Assembly: GCA_017546705.1 (NCBI GenBank)
Contig: JAFYSB010000005.1
Location: forward strand, 1-64,000
Direction: 5' to 3'
Source of the DNA: Paludibacteraceae bacterium
GTDB lineage: Bacteria; Bacteroidota; Bacteroidia; Bacteroidales; Paludibacteraceae
Length of the DNA: 64,000 nt
Of this stretch, positions 43,731 through 53,272 are shown one piece after another. Numbering within the stretch: position 1 is the stretch's first letter; each line of letters starts with the position of its first letter. Under the pieces are notes generated by a model, which was not told where the DNA came from, ran no database searches, and was given only the letters and a program-made list of their open reading frames with translations. Both the position numbers and the translations under genes were made by a program.

Positions 43731-45074
43731 TTAATGCACCCAACCTGGATATTGAAAATCACATCCCTTCCATGCTGGATCGATTTGCACATAAATCTCT
43801 TTCTGCTTGCTGCGAATCCAAGTATCTATTGTTTCCGCACTCAATTTCTGTTCCAACATGCCTCGGATTACCTGAAAATCATCCACCATATTCGCTTTAT
43901 GTGCATCGCGTTTAGTCTTCAAACGAGCTATCACGCATACCTCCTTATTCTTAGTTTTATCCATCATTACAAATGGAATACTTACCTCGCCCTCGTTCAA
44001 AGAATAAATCTGACGAGCCACCTCCGATGGCAAATCCTGATACTCAAACTTGCTTGCACCAGTCTGAGGATTAGTCATCAAGCCACCACTCATCAACGTA
44101 TTCTTGTCTTCAGAAAAACGTGCTACTGCCACCTCAAAAGGCATTCCACTATCCACTACCAAGGCACGAATAGAGTCCAAACGCCCAAGAGCAGTCACCT
44201 TATCTTCCGCCGAAACACGAGGTTTCAGCAAGATATGACGACAATTAATGCGCTCACCCTTGCGCTCTATCAATTGAATAATGTGATAACCATATTCCGT
44301 TTGCACTACTCGTGACACACGCTTAGGGTCTGTTAAGTTAAAGGCAACATCTGCAAACTCACTTACCAATTGACCTTTACCTACGAAGCCCAATTCTCCA
44401 CCTCGTTTAGCCGATTCCACATCCTCCGAATACAAACGAGCCAACATACTAAAATCAGCACTTCCGCTATTCACACGTTCCGTAAACTCACGCAAACGTC
44501 CCTTTATACGCTCTGTTTCTTCCAACGAAACAGCTGGCTCTATACTCAAAATCTGCACCTCTACTTGAGCAGGAACCATCGGCAATGAATCCGCACTCAA
44601 TGAGTTATAATACCTACGTACCTCAGCTGGAGTTGGATTAATTTTCTCCGTCAGTTTGCTTTGCATCTGCTGGATAATCATCTGATTACGAACCATCGTC
44701 ATCATCTCTTCGCGTATTTCTGTACTTGTCTTACGGAAGTACTCCTCCATTTTCTCTTTACTACCAATTTGAGAGATATAATAGTTCATACGCATATCCA
44801 CCTGACTGCTTACTGTGGATTCACTCACCTCAATAGAATCCAATTCAGCTTGGTGCAAAAACAACTTTTGAATAGCCAACTGCTCTGGAATCACACAATA
44901 AGGATCACCGGCTATCGGCTGTCCTTCATACTGTGCACGAAGACGTTCTTCCTCCACTTCGCTTCGCAAAATAGCTTCTTCGCCTACCACCCATATCACT
45001 TCATCAATGATATTATCTTGCGCCATCGCCAAGATAGAGCAGAACAAACATGCAATCAATAATTTATTTCTCAT
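43731..45074 (-). CDS. SurA-like peptidyl-prolyl isomerase/chaperone
   Basis: The 447-residue periplasmic protein has a signal peptide ending AMAQ (residue 19), an N-terminal SurA chaperone segment (NIIDEVIWVVGEEAILRSEVE) and two parvulin rotamase domains (about 165-265, with YSEDVESAKRGGELGFVGKGQLV, and about 275-375, with INCRHILLKPRVSAEDK and FSEDKNTLMSGGLMT). It assists folding of outer-membrane proteins. It overlaps the upstream lipoprotein PPIase gene by 11 bases. Confidence 0.92.
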   Translation of the reverse strand: MRNKLLIACLFCSILAMAQDNIIDEVIWVVGEEAILRSEVEEERLRAQYEGQPIAGDPYCVIPEQLAIQKLFLHQAELDSIEVSESTVSSQVDMRMNYYISQIGSKEKMEEYFRKTSTEIREEMMTMVRNQMIIQQMQSKLTEKINPTPAEVRRYYNSLSADSLPMVPAQVEVQILSIEPAVSLEETERIKGRLREFTERVNSGSADFSMLARLYSEDVESAKRGGELGFVGKGQLVSEFADVAFNLTDPKRVSRVVQTEYGYHIIQLIERKGERINCRHILLKPRVSAEDKVTALGRLDSIRALVVDSGMPFEVAVARFSEDKNTLMSGGLMTNPQTGASKFEYQDLPSEVARQIYSLNEGEVSIPFVMMDKTKNKEVCVIARLKTKRDAHKANMVDDFQVIRGMLEQKLSAETIDTWIRSKQKEIYVQIDPAWKGCDFQYPGWVH

Positions 45075-45906
45075 ATCGTTTCAATTTTCCTTGTTGAATA
45101 GCTTTTTCATATAATTTTTCGCGCTCTTGCTCCAAAAACTCCACCCTACGCTCATTCAGTAATAGCTGCTCGATTGCCCCACGCGCATAATCCAAAGGCA
45201 TCTCAGCACCTTTCATATGAACATCCGTCACCTGAAGTAAATAAGTATTTATCGAATCTTCCACCACCAATTGGCGCTTCTGATTCAACTGCTTTTGCAA
45301 ATTGGCATCTGATATGGGCATACGCAGCAATATCTGACGAGAATTCTTCCATTCCTCCAAAAACAGCTCATAACCCGTAGCATAATTGTATGCATATTTT
45401 TCTATTTGCTCCAAGTTCTCATCATCAAAAGGCTTAGCCATCTGCCTTTTCAACTCATCCATATTGGGCGCACCTACTGGTACTATCAACAACATGCCTT
45501 TCACAATGGTTTCATCCAGCACAAATCGTGATGAATGAGTTGCATAAAATGCCCTTACCAAACTATCTTCCACATGTTTGGGCATGCGTTGAGCAATCAA
45601 ATGCTCCTCATACTCATGGACATACAACGACCGACGATAATCCTCCACCCTACGCTCTATCGCCTTGTCCGAACTGCTTTTTGCCGCATCATACTCCAAC
45701 AAATCCTCTGCCCATTGACGAATATACGCCTCTGCCACACGAGCACTATCTCCCGCACTCAAACCATTAGTCAATCTATCAAGCTCCACCTCTGTCAACG
45801 TCTGACCATTATACTCCACAACAACACCACTCTTACGCTGCTGTTCAAACAACGTACACCCTACCAACAAAGGCAGCAATACCAACAATACTACGAATTT
45901 ACGCAT
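45064..45906 (-). CDS. Lipoprotein related to peptidyl-prolyl isomerases
   Basis: The 280-residue protein has a lipoprotein signal (LLVGC, Cys17), then a SurA/PpiC-like N-terminal helical region (VVVEYNGQTLTEVELDRLT; RRVEDYRRSLYVHEYEEHLIAQRM) but no clear parvulin active site. Such catalytically silent foldase lipoproteins precede SurA-like genes in Bacteroidales. It heads a seven-gene leftward unit ending at 37519. A -7 element lies 18 bases before the start. Confidence 0.78.
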   Translation of the reverse strand: MRKFVVLLVLLPLLVGCTLFEQQRKSGVVVEYNGQTLTEVELDRLTNGLSAGDSARVAEAYIRQWAEDLLEYDAAKSSSDKAIERRVEDYRRSLYVHEYEEHLIAQRMPKHVEDSLVRAFYATHSSRFVLDETIVKGMLLIVPVGAPNMDELKRQMAKPFDDENLEQIEKYAYNYATGYELFLEEWKNSRQILLRMPISDANLQKQLNQKRQLVVEDSINTYLLQVTDVHMKGAEMPLDYARGAIEQLLLNERRVEFLEQEREKLYEKAIQQGKLKRYEK

Positions 45907-45923
45907 AATACAATTTTAACCCG

Positions 45924-45931
45924 CAAAAGTA
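45924..45931 (-). promoter_or_regulatory. -7 promoter element of the foldase - OstA - dnaG operon
   Basis: TACTTTTG on the minus strand, 18 bases before the ATG at 45906. Junctions downstream are mostly overlaps or gaps below 55 bases. Confidence 0.65.
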
Positions 45932-45975
45932 CAAAAAATTTGCCAAATATACAAATCTTTTAACAATTATTTGCT

Positions 45976-46818
45976 TTATTCTGCTTGATTGCCACAAAAT
46001 AGTATAGGCTCATTCTCATCCACATGACCATATGGAGCATCGAAAACTATTGGATAGTCATAACTAGCAAACACTTGATTGATAGAATCTTGCACCGTAC
46101 ATCCCATCAACGAATCATCATCGCAGTCCGTAAATTGCCCCACTATCACACCACTCAAACGACCTAATACACCACTCATACGCAAGTTGTTCAACATCCG
46201 ATCAATATGATAATGACGCTCACAAATATCTTCTATCAACAATACTGGTGTTTCTTCTAGTTTATCTATTACGGCGTTTAAGGAGTATGGTGTTCCTTGC
46301 AAGCCATATAGCACACTCAAGTTGCCTCCAATAATCTTCTTTCCATCGAAATGAGACGTGCCGAAATGTTGAAATTCCTTCCCTTTTTCTAAGGCTTCAC
46401 GCATAAGCAGCACTTGTGGGGCATCTTCAGGCAGAGTTGCCAATGCCTTACACATCGAAGCATGCAACGATGGAACACCATGCAAACTCATAACTGCGTG
46501 TAAAGCAGTAATATCCGAAAAACCAACCACCAAAGGCCATTCCGATTTTGGGCGAGTTGGTAGCACGATCTTATCCACTATTTGCTGTAACCCATACCCT
46601 CCACGAGAACACAATATAACATCCACCGAAGCATCTGCAAATGCCTCGTTCAAATCAGCCAAACGTTCTTCTGGCGTTCCAGCAAAACGACCACACGCTC
46701 CGAAGGCATGCTTCCCTATCGACACTTGAAAACCCCAACCCTCCAAACGTTCACGCGCTTGTTCAATATACTTCCTCTCTATCGCACCAGAAGGTGATAT
46801 TATACGTATATGTTTCAT
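45976..46818 (-). CDS. LD-carboxypeptidase (S66 family)
   Basis: The 280-residue enzyme has CSRGGYGLQQIVD near residue 70, VGFSDITALHAVM near 98 (presumed nucleophile Ser101), LLIEDICERHYHIDRML near 195 (Glu), and PYGHVDENEP near the end (His). This Ser-Glu-His set fits cytoplasmic muramoyltetrapeptide carboxypeptidases, which recycle cell-wall peptides. The start at 46818 is 20 bases after a -7 element at 46838-46845. Confidence 0.9.
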   Translation of the reverse strand: MKHIRIISPSGAIERKYIEQARERLEGWGFQVSIGKHAFGACGRFAGTPEERLADLNEAFADASVDVILCSRGGYGLQQIVDKIVLPTRPKSEWPLVVGFSDITALHAVMSLHGVPSLHASMCKALATLPEDAPQVLLMREALEKGKEFQHFGTSHFDGKKIIGGNLSVLYGLQGTPYSLNAVIDKLEETPVLLIEDICERHYHIDRMLNNLRMSGVLGRLSGVIVGQFTDCDDDSLMGCTVQDSINQVFASYDYPIVFDAPYGHVDENEPILFCGNQAE

Positions 46819-46837
46819 ACTTGTATGCTTTATGCTG

Positions 46838-46845
46838 CAAAGGTA
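46838..46845 (-). promoter_or_regulatory. -7 promoter element of the LD-carboxypeptidase gene
   Basis: TACCTTTG on the minus strand, 20 bases before the ATG at 46818. Confidence 0.7.
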
Positions 46846-46914
46846 GTAAAAATTTCCGAATTGACAAAGTCCTTTCCATACATTCTACAAATTCTATGAT
46901 TATTCGAGTCTTAC

Positions 46915-46979
46915 TCTCCATGTTATCAACTATTATTCTCCACATTATCAACCATCATTCCCACATTATCAACCATTAT
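46915..46979. repeat. Three tandem 22-bp units
   Basis: Units of the type TCTCCACATTATCAACCAT plus three bases, at 46915, 46937 and 46959. The 22-bp period is twice the 11-bp period of the nearby array. Confidence 0.85.
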
Positions 46980-47040
46980 ATATTTCTCTTTTATCCGACT
47001 ACCTTGTCCCCGACTTCTTGCGGTTCTTTCCTTTCCAATT

Positions 47041-47095
47041 ACGTAGGATATACGTAACATATACGTAGGATATACGTAGGATACACGTAAGATAT
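47041..47095. repeat. Five tandem 11-mers of the ACGTAGGATAT type
   Basis: Units: ACGTAGGATAT, ACGTAACATAT, ACGTAGGATAT, ACGTAGGATAC and ACGTAAGATAT. This is the complement of the array at 28417-28471. Confidence 0.93.
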
Positions 47096-47206
47096 AGCAG
47101 TTAATAAGCAGAGAATACCAAATCTAACCGCAGCCCAAAGGCACGTTCAAAAAAACTGAAATAGCAAAAAAATCGCTATTTTCTTGCATATCCGCAAATT
47201 TTGTTG

Positions 47207-47214
47207 TACCTTTG
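47207..47214 (+). promoter_or_regulatory. -7 promoter element of the TPR/PD40 gene, nearly leaderless
   Basis: TACCTTTG ends eight bases before the ATG at 47223, so the leader is only a few bases long. Confidence 0.7.
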
Positions 47215-47222
47215 CAGTTGAT

Positions 47223-48599
47223 ATGCGAAAAATTCTACTTGTTATAGTATTCATTATAGGTACATATACACTATGGGGACAAACGCACCATAGTGCAGAC
47301 AAATTATTTCAGGCTGGCGACTATGCCTCGGCTCAAGAATCATATCGAGCGCTTCTCAAATCATACCCTACCAACGCACTCTACCTATACCGCTACGCGC
47401 GGTGCGCGCAAGAGCAAGGCGACGACACTACCGCCATACAATATTTCAAAAAAGCAGGCGATAGATATATGCTCAAGTATTTCTATATGGGCGAAAGTTA
47501 CATGCGACTTTGGCATATGGACGAAGCAATTGAAGCGTATTCTACCTACCTCAATAGCCTAAAAGAACCTAATGAAAGAGAGGCACATGTGCACTTGCAA
47601 ATAGCAACCGCTGAAAAAATCCAACGCTATCTCCGAAGGGTAGAACAACTACAAGTCATTGACTCTGTAGAAGTTGCATTAGACAGTATGCTACAGATCT
47701 GCGCACTCTCAGCAGATGCTGGAAATCTTACAATGGATGCTACACACAATATTATTTATACCAACCAACGAGGTGATCGACAACTCCACAGCACACAGGT
47801 AGATTCCAATTACCTATTAGTAACAACCCATCGTTTGCTTGACGAATGGGCCACACCTGACACCTTGCCAGAGACCATCAATTTCACTCCTGAACAACGC
47901 TCACCATACCTCCTCAACGACGGAATAACGCTCTACTTCGCAGCAAATGACACCAACGGATTAGGCGGATTAGACATCTATATTTCACGCTACAATATGG
48001 CTACCGAAAGTTATACCACTCCCGAAAACTTAGGCATGCCATACAACTCACCTGCTAACGAATATTTCTTCGTATTAGATGAAATACATCATATTGGCTA
48101 CCTTGCCACCGATCGTTTCGCCGATACTGGACGAGTACATGTGTATTCTTTCCTCATCCCTGAGCAAAAACAATATTGGCGAAATATACCTACAGACTCG
48201 CTCGTAGCATATGCCCGCCTTGAGCAGTTTGAAAAAGCAAATATCATGACAATAAATGATAGTTCAACGGTCAACATCTTGGAGAAAAATACCGATGAAA
48301 TCGGCGATTTCTGCTTCATCATAAACGACTCCACCATTTATTATTCATTAGACGACTTCCAACAACAAACTGCTCGAGATAAATACAATGAATGGAGCAA
48401 GTTGGACAAACAAATCCATACCGAACAACAATCATTAGCCCAACTCCGCAAACAATATGCCGCAGCCGATGAGGCTACAAAAAAAGAATTGACTCCAGTT
48501 ATTCTACAATTAGAAAACAACCAGAGTCAATTACGTATTCAAAGCGAACAACTATTACAATCTATTCGCAATATTGAAATAACAGCATTTCAAGAATAA
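47223..48599 (+). CDS. Exported TPR and PD40-repeat protein
   Basis: I start the gene at the ATG at 47223 (MRKILLVIVFIIGTYTLWGQ, a signal peptide). A longer in-frame ATG at 47184 lies upstream of the promoter element and is rejected. The 458-residue product has TPR-like helices (about 25-130: ADKLFQAGDYASAQESYRALLKSYP), PD40/WD40-like strands (RSPYLLNDGITLYFAANDTNGLGGLDIY near 230) and a C-terminal coiled coil rich in Gln. The TPR-PD40 order recalls PorE of the type IX system but there is no OmpA domain. It converges with, and overlaps by ten bases, the SDR gene. Confidence 0.78.
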   Translation: MRKILLVIVFIIGTYTLWGQTHHSADKLFQAGDYASAQESYRALLKSYPTNALYLYRYARCAQEQGDDTTAIQYFKKAGDRYMLKYFYMGESYMRLWHMDEAIEAYSTYLNSLKEPNEREAHVHLQIATAEKIQRYLRRVEQLQVIDSVEVALDSMLQICALSADAGNLTMDATHNIIYTNQRGDRQLHSTQVDSNYLLVTTHRLLDEWATPDTLPETINFTPEQRSPYLLNDGITLYFAANDTNGLGGLDIYISRYNMATESYTTPENLGMPYNSPANEYFFVLDEIHHIGYLATDRFADTGRVHVYSFLIPEQKQYWRNIPTDSLVAYARLEQFEKANIMTINDSSTVNILEKNTDEIGDFCFIINDSTIYYSLDDFQQQTARDKYNEWSKLDKQIHTEQQSLAQLRKQYAAADEATKKELTPVILQLENNQSQLRIQSEQLLQSIRNIEITAFQE

Positions 48600-49372
48600 A
48601 GCTTCCCTACAATCCAATTAACCAACCTCTTAGGCAGTAGCCTATTCAGCAGGCAAAACACCTTATAAATCATACCCCCAACATAAATTGGTTTGGGGTA
48701 TTTGGCTGTAGCTATCCGATAAAAAGCACGTGCTATAAACGCTGTAGTCATACCACTACGTTCGTCTTTCTCCATAGCCTCTACTGCGGAATGCAATCCT
48801 TTGTAAATGTTCGCTCCTTCTATATTTTTCTCGCGCGCGTCCGTGAAACCTGTAGCCACATCGCCTGGCATCAACACACTTACACGTATTCCAAAACTAC
48901 GAACTTCATTAGCCAAAGCTAACGCCAATGCATTTATTGCTGATTTGCTAGCACTATAAAAACTTTGATATGGAATACTTAAATCCGCTGCCACAGATGA
49001 GGTGAAGATAATGCGACCGTATCCTTGTTGACGCATGATGGGCAAAACGGATTGTGCCAAACGAAATGCACCAAAAAAATTTACATCAAACTGCTTTTTC
49101 GCTTCCTCTATAGAAGTAAATTCTATAGGACCCGATATTCCAAATCCTGCATTACTAATCACCACATCCAGATGATCAGTCAAATGCATCACTTGATCTA
49201 CTGCATGCTGCACAGACATATCATCAGTTACATCACAATCAATATGAGTAATCGCTGCTGTAGTTTTTCCACTACGACTTAATTCAAAAACACGCCAACC
49301 CTTCTGTGCGAAGAGTTGGACGGTAGTCAAACCGATGCCCGAAGAGCCACCAGTAAGCAATAAAGTTTTCAT
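48590..49372 (-). CDS. Short-chain dehydrogenase, possible 3-ketosphinganine reductase
   Basis: The 260-residue SDR has TGGSSGIGLTTVQLF at residue 7, NAGFGISG near 85 and the catalytic YSASK near 145 with a Ser about a dozen residues earlier. The C-terminus (YKVFCLLNRLLPKRLVNWIVGKLYS) is amphipathic and could bind membrane. Its start overlaps the stop of a serine-palmitoyltransferase-like gene by one base, so the substrate is plausibly the 3-keto product of that enzyme (inference from context). The general SDR call is certain; the specific role is not. Confidence 0.82.
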   Translation of the reverse strand: MKTLLLTGGSSGIGLTTVQLFAQKGWRVFELSRSGKTTAAITHIDCDVTDDMSVQHAVDQVMHLTDHLDVVISNAGFGISGPIEFTSIEEAKKQFDVNFFGAFRLAQSVLPIMRQQGYGRIIFTSSVAADLSIPYQSFYSASKSAINALALALANEVRSFGIRVSVLMPGDVATGFTDAREKNIEGANIYKGLHSAVEAMEKDERSGMTTAFIARAFYRIATAKYPKPIYVGGMIYKVFCLLNRLLPKRLVNWIVGKLYS

Positions 49373-50517
49373 TAATGTTGTGGTGTCTGTTTTAACACTC
49401 GTGCTATAATACCTACAGCCTCATCTATCACAGGTTCTGTATGAGTCGCCATGAGAGTTGTACGCAACAAACATTCTCCCTCCACACAAGCAGGTGCAAT
49501 CACAGGATTAACATAAACTCCTGCATCAAATAGTGCTTTACCATACCATAGGGTATTGAGAGTATCATATGTAAAAATTGGTACAATCGGCGTAGGAGCC
49601 TCTATGATCTTCACACCAGCATCAATAAGCTTAGTACGGAAATATTGCGCTATATTCATCAAGCGAGTAGGACGTTCAGGGTCCTTCTCTAATTGTTGCA
49701 AGGCAGCCAAAGCAGTTGCAGCACCGCAAGGCGTGATGGATGCCGAGAAGATAAAAGGACGCGATGAGTGCGCCACATAGTCGTACACCTTTTTGCTTGA
49801 CAACATACAGCCACCTATACTTGCTAATGATTTGGAGAATGTGAGCATAGTCAAATCCACCTTGTCTTGCAAACCAAAATGGGCAGCTGTACCACGTCCG
49901 CCAGGACCCAACACTCCAAAACCATGGGCATCATCTACCATCACACGTGCACCATATTTCTCGGCTAGTGCTACTATTTCAGGTAACTTACAAATATCGC
50001 CACGCATTGAGAATACGCCATCTGTGACAATGAGCTTGCCTGCTGAATCTGGAATTTGTTGGAGTTTCTTTTCCAAATCCTCCATATCCGAGTGTTTATA
50101 ACGCAACACTTGAGCAGGAGACAAACGACATGCATCATAAATACTTGCGTGATTCTCACGGTCATTCAAAATATAATCATTCCGACCGCAAATAGTAGAG
50201 ATAATTGCAAGATTAGTCTGAAAACCAGTGCTACAAGTCATGGCCGCCTCATAGCCTGTGAAGCGAGCTAATGCCTCTTCTAATTCAATGTGTAGGTCAA
50301 GTGTTCCATTCAAGAAACGACTTCCTGACACACCTGTGCCATACTTATCCAACGCCTTATGACCCGCCTCAATCACAATAGGATCTTCAGTGAAACCGAG
50401 GTAATTATTGCTTCCCAGCATGATACGACGCTTACCCTCCATTTCCACCACTGGAGCCTGACGTGACTCCAGTGTATGGAAATAAGGATAGATATTGCGG
50501 CGTTTTACCTCTTCCAA
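49372..50517 (-). CDS. Serine palmitoyltransferase-like alpha-oxoamine synthase
   Basis: The 381-residue PLP enzyme has GSNNYLGFTEDP near residue 35, GTGVSGSRFLNGT near 58, the VDDAHGFGVLG segment near 190, and the PLP Lys in TFSKSLASIGG near 230. The high match of the GSRFLNGTLDLH and ALMATHT-type segments suggests the Bacteroidota serine palmitoyltransferase, the first step of sphingolipid synthesis, over glycine C-acetyltransferase or BioF. The only standard start is TTG at 50517. A family-like sequence (ADLFQKCHHDLLEEVKRR) continues upstream in frame to an ATA at 50551-50553, twelve bases after the mdh stop. Confidence 0.82.
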   Translation of the reverse strand: MEEVKRRNIYPYFHTLESRQAPVVEMEGKRRIMLGSNNYLGFTEDPIVIEAGHKALDKYGTGVSGSRFLNGTLDLHIELEEALARFTGYEAAMTCSTGFQTNLAIISTICGRNDYILNDRENHASIYDACRLSPAQVLRYKHSDMEDLEKKLQQIPDSAGKLIVTDGVFSMRGDICKLPEIVALAEKYGARVMVDDAHGFGVLGPGGRGTAAHFGLQDKVDLTMLTFSKSLASIGGCMLSSKKVYDYVAHSSRPFIFSASITPCGAATALAALQQLEKDPERPTRLMNIAQYFRTKLIDAGVKIIEAPTPIVPIFTYDTLNTLWYGKALFDAGVYVNPVIAPACVEGECLLRTTLMATHTEPVIDEAVGIIARVLKQTPQH

Positions 50518-50562
50518 AAGGTCGTGGTGGCACTTTTGAAATAAATCAGCTATATAGGATGA

Positions 50563-51504
50563 TTAGAGTACGTTAATCTCTTTCAAGATAGCGGTAGTCT
50601 TAGCTACTGCCTCTTCGCTTGCAGCGAACAATGCTTTCTCAGCTTCGTTCAACTCAATTTCAACGATCTTCTCGATACCATTCTTACCGATGATACATGG
50701 TACACCAATGGTGATATCGTTGTAGCCATACTCACCCTCAAGGTAAGCTGAGCAAGGAATCATCTTCTTTTGGTCGTTGATTACGCTATCAGCTACTGCA
50801 GCAGCTGCTGCACCTGGAGCCATCCATGCGCTAGTACCGAGCAAACCAGTCAAGGTTGCACCACCTACCATAGTAGCTTTTGCCACCTCTTCCAACTCCT
50901 CTGCACTCAACATACTGCTCACTGGCATACCCTTGTAGGTAGCGTAGCGAGTCATAGGAATCATAGTGGTATCACCGTGACCACCAATTACAAAGCCCTC
51001 TACCTCGTTAGCGTTGCAACCCAACTTTTGGCTCAAGAAATATTTGAATCGACTGCTATCCAAAGCACCACCCATACCAATCACGCGATTGCGTGGCAAG
51101 CCAAGTGCTTTATAGGTCAAATAAGCCATGGTATCCATAGGGTTAGATACCACTACGAGAATTGCGTTTGGAGAGTAAGTAAGGATTTGGTTAGCAACGC
51201 TTTTCACGATACCTGCGTTCACACCTATCAACTCCTCACGGGTCATACCTGGTTTACGTGGAAGACCTGATGTGATTACCACTACATCACTACCTGCGGT
51301 TGCGCTATAGTCGTTGGTTACACCTTTTACTACGGTGTCAAAGCCCAACAATTGAGCAGTTTGCATGATGTCCATTGCCTTGCCTTCTGCAACGCCTTCC
51401 TTAATGTCGATCAATACGACTTCGCTGGCTACTTTCTTTACTGCCAACACATTTGCGCATGTAGCACCTACATTACCTGCGCCTACAACGGTTACTTTTG
51501 ACAT
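50563..51504 (-). CDS. mdh: Malate dehydrogenase
   Basis: The 313-residue enzyme has the NAD fold VVGAGNVGATCANVLA at residue 5, the substrate-specificity loop GLPRKPGMTREEL near 80 (two Arg as in malate dehydrogenases), SNPMDTMAYLTYKALGLPRNRVIGMGG near 115, and GGHGDTTMIP near 173 with the catalytic His. It interconverts malate and oxaloacetate in the reductive TCA branch to succinate. A -7 element lies about 50 bases upstream. Confidence 0.96.
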   Translation of the reverse strand: MSKVTVVGAGNVGATCANVLAVKKVASEVVLIDIKEGVAEGKAMDIMQTAQLLGFDTVVKGVTNDYSATAGSDVVVITSGLPRKPGMTREELIGVNAGIVKSVANQILTYSPNAILVVVSNPMDTMAYLTYKALGLPRNRVIGMGGALDSSRFKYFLSQKLGCNANEVEGFVIGGHGDTTMIPMTRYATYKGMPVSSMLSAEELEEVAKATMVGGATLTGLLGTSAWMAPGAAAAAVADSVINDQKKMIPCSAYLEGEYGYNDITIGVPCIIGKNGIEKIVEIELNEAEKALFAASEEAVAKTTAILKEINVL

Positions 51505-51556
51505 AATTTTGATAAATTAGTATTATTTTTAATTACACAATTTTGCAAACAACGCA

Positions 51557-51564
51557 CAAAGGTA
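51557..51564 (-). promoter_or_regulatory. -7 promoter element of mdh
   Basis: TACCTTTG on the minus strand, 53 bases before the ATG at 51504. Confidence 0.7.
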
Positions 51565-51657
51565 GTATAATTTTTGTAAATACGCAAATTTTAGTCGCAT
51601 TTTGTATAGTTAAAGTGGCAAATATAGGATATATTTGGTTTTTTCAAAAAAAAGCAG

Positions 51658-51665
51658 TACCTTTG
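51658..51665 (+). promoter_or_regulatory. -7 promoter element of gpmI
   Basis: TACCTTTG, 69 bases before the ATG at 51734 and divergent from the mdh promoter. Confidence 0.75.
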
Positions 51666-51733
51666 CAAGTTGATTGATATGCTGTCGCATTTTGCGGCAA
51701 AACGTAAGAAAATAACTATAAAAATATACAACT

Positions 51734-53260
51734 ATGTCAAAAGCATTACTTATGATTCTCGACGGCTGGGGAATCGGAAACAAATCACAAGCCGACGCTA
51801 TCTCTTGCACTCCAACCCCACACTGGGACGCATTGTTGGAGAAGTACCCACACAGCCAACTCCAAGCTAGTGGCGAAAACGTAGGTTTGCCTGATGGACA
51901 AATGGGTAACTCTGAAGTAGGTCACCTGAACATCGGCGCAGGTCGCGTCGTTTACCAAGACCTCGTGAAGATCAACCGCGCTTGCAAAGACGGTAGCATC
52001 CTCGAAAACCCAGAAATCAAATCTGCTTTCGGTTATGCCAAAGAGACAGGCAAGAAACTTCACCTCATGGGATTGACCTCTAATGGTGGTGTACACTCTT
52101 CTTTCGACCACTTGTTCTACCTCTGCGATATTGCTAAAAAATACGGATTAGACGGCAACACCTTCATCCACTGCTTTATGGATGGTCGCGATACCGACCC
52201 TAAGTCTGGTCTTGGTTTCATCGACCAACTCCAACAACACTTGGCTACCAGCTGCGGCGAGATCGCTTCTATCCAAGGTCGTTTCTACGCCATGGATCGC
52301 GACAAACGTTGGGAGCGCGTGAAAGTGGCTTACGACTGTATCGTTAAGGGCGAAGGCAAAGCAGCAGAAGACATGCTCAAAGCCGTAGAGGAGAGCTATG
52401 CAGAAGGCGTAACCGATGAGTTTATCAAACCAATCGTGCACGTACGTGACGGCAAGCCAGTGGCTACCATTGAGGAGGGCGATGTAGTGATCTTCTTCAA
52501 CTACCGCAACGACCGCGCGAAAGAGCTCACCATCGTGCTCACCCAACAAGACATGCCAGAGAATGGTATGACCACCATTCCTAACCTCCAATACTACTGC
52601 ATGACTCCATACGATTCTTCTTTCCAAGGCTTGCACATCCTCTTCCCAAAAGAGAACGTACAAAATACCATGGGTGAGATCGTTAGCAACGCAGGCCTCA
52701 AGCAACTCCGTATCGCTGAGACCGAGAAGTTCGCACACGTGACCTTCTTCTTCAACGGCGGCCGCGAGGCTGAGTACGCAGGCGAGGAGCGTATCTTGAT
52801 TCCTTCACCAAAGGTAGCCACCTACGACCTCCAACCTGAGATGTCTGCTCCTGAGGTGACCGAGGCGCTCTGCGAGGCACTTGACACACAAAAGTACGAC
52901 TATATCACCCTCAACTTCGCCAACGGCGACATGGTGGGTCACACAGGCGTGTATGCGGCTATTGAGAAGGCGGTTAAAACGATCGATGAATGCGTGGATA
53001 AAGTGGTGAATACCGCTCTCAAGAACGACTATGAGATCATCATCATCGCGGATCACGGCAACTGCGACAATGCTATCAATGCCGATGGTTCACCTAACAC
53101 TGCGCACTCACTAAATCCAGTGCCATTCGTGTATGTGAGCAAAGAGCACACCAATGCGCAATTGGAAGATGGTATCCTCGCTGACGTGGCTCCATCCCTC
53201 TGCCACATCCTCGGAATCGAGCAACCAGCAGAAATGACAGGACATAACCTAATCAAGTAG
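51734..53260 (+). CDS. gpmI: 2,3-bisphosphoglycerate-independent phosphoglycerate mutase
   Basis: The 508-residue alkaline-phosphatase-fold enzyme has [17 protein letters not shown] at residue 6, the catalytic Ser in [17 protein letters not shown] near 60, [14 protein letters not shown] near 140, and the metal site HGNCDNA near 440. It interconverts 3- and 2-phosphoglycerate in glycolysis. Codon use is richer in C-ending codons than in neighbours, as expected for high expression. A composite repeat lies between it and ychF. Confidence 0.97.
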   Translation: MSKALLMILDGWGIGNKSQADAISCTPTPHWDALLEKYPHSQLQASGENVGLPDGQMGNSEVGHLNIGAGRVVYQDLVKINRACKDGSILENPEIKSAFGYAKETGKKLHLMGLTSNGGVHSSFDHLFYLCDIAKKYGLDGNTFIHCFMDGRDTDPKSGLGFIDQLQQHLATSCGEIASIQGRFYAMDRDKRWERVKVAYDCIVKGEGKAAEDMLKAVEESYAEGVTDEFIKPIVHVRDGKPVATIEEGDVVIFFNYRNDRAKELTIVLTQQDMPENGMTTIPNLQYYCMTPYDSSFQGLHILFPKENVQNTMGEIVSNAGLKQLRIAETEKFAHVTFFFNGGREAEYAGEERILIPSPKVATYDLQPEMSAPEVTEALCEALDTQKYDYITLNFANGDMVGHTGVYAAIEKAVKTIDECVDKVVNTALKNDYEIIIIADHGNCDNAINADGSPNTAHSLNPVPFVYVSKEHTNAQLEDGILADVAPSLCHILGIEQPAEMTGHNLIK

Positions 53261-53272
53261 TAATAAAGAGTT

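Larger units (their letters stand above)
46819..47222. other. Divergent promoter spacer with two repeat arrays
   Basis: It holds the LD-carboxypeptidase promoter (46838-46845), three 22-bp units (46915-46979), five 11-bp units (47041-47095) and the promoter of the TPR gene (47207-47214). I see no gene. The layout parallels the divergent spacer at 28340-28745. Confidence 0.75.

Noticed and set aside
47184..47222. Earlier ATG for the TPR/PD40 gene
   Set aside because: It lies upstream of the -7 element and would bury the signal peptide; the ATG at 47223 fits both.
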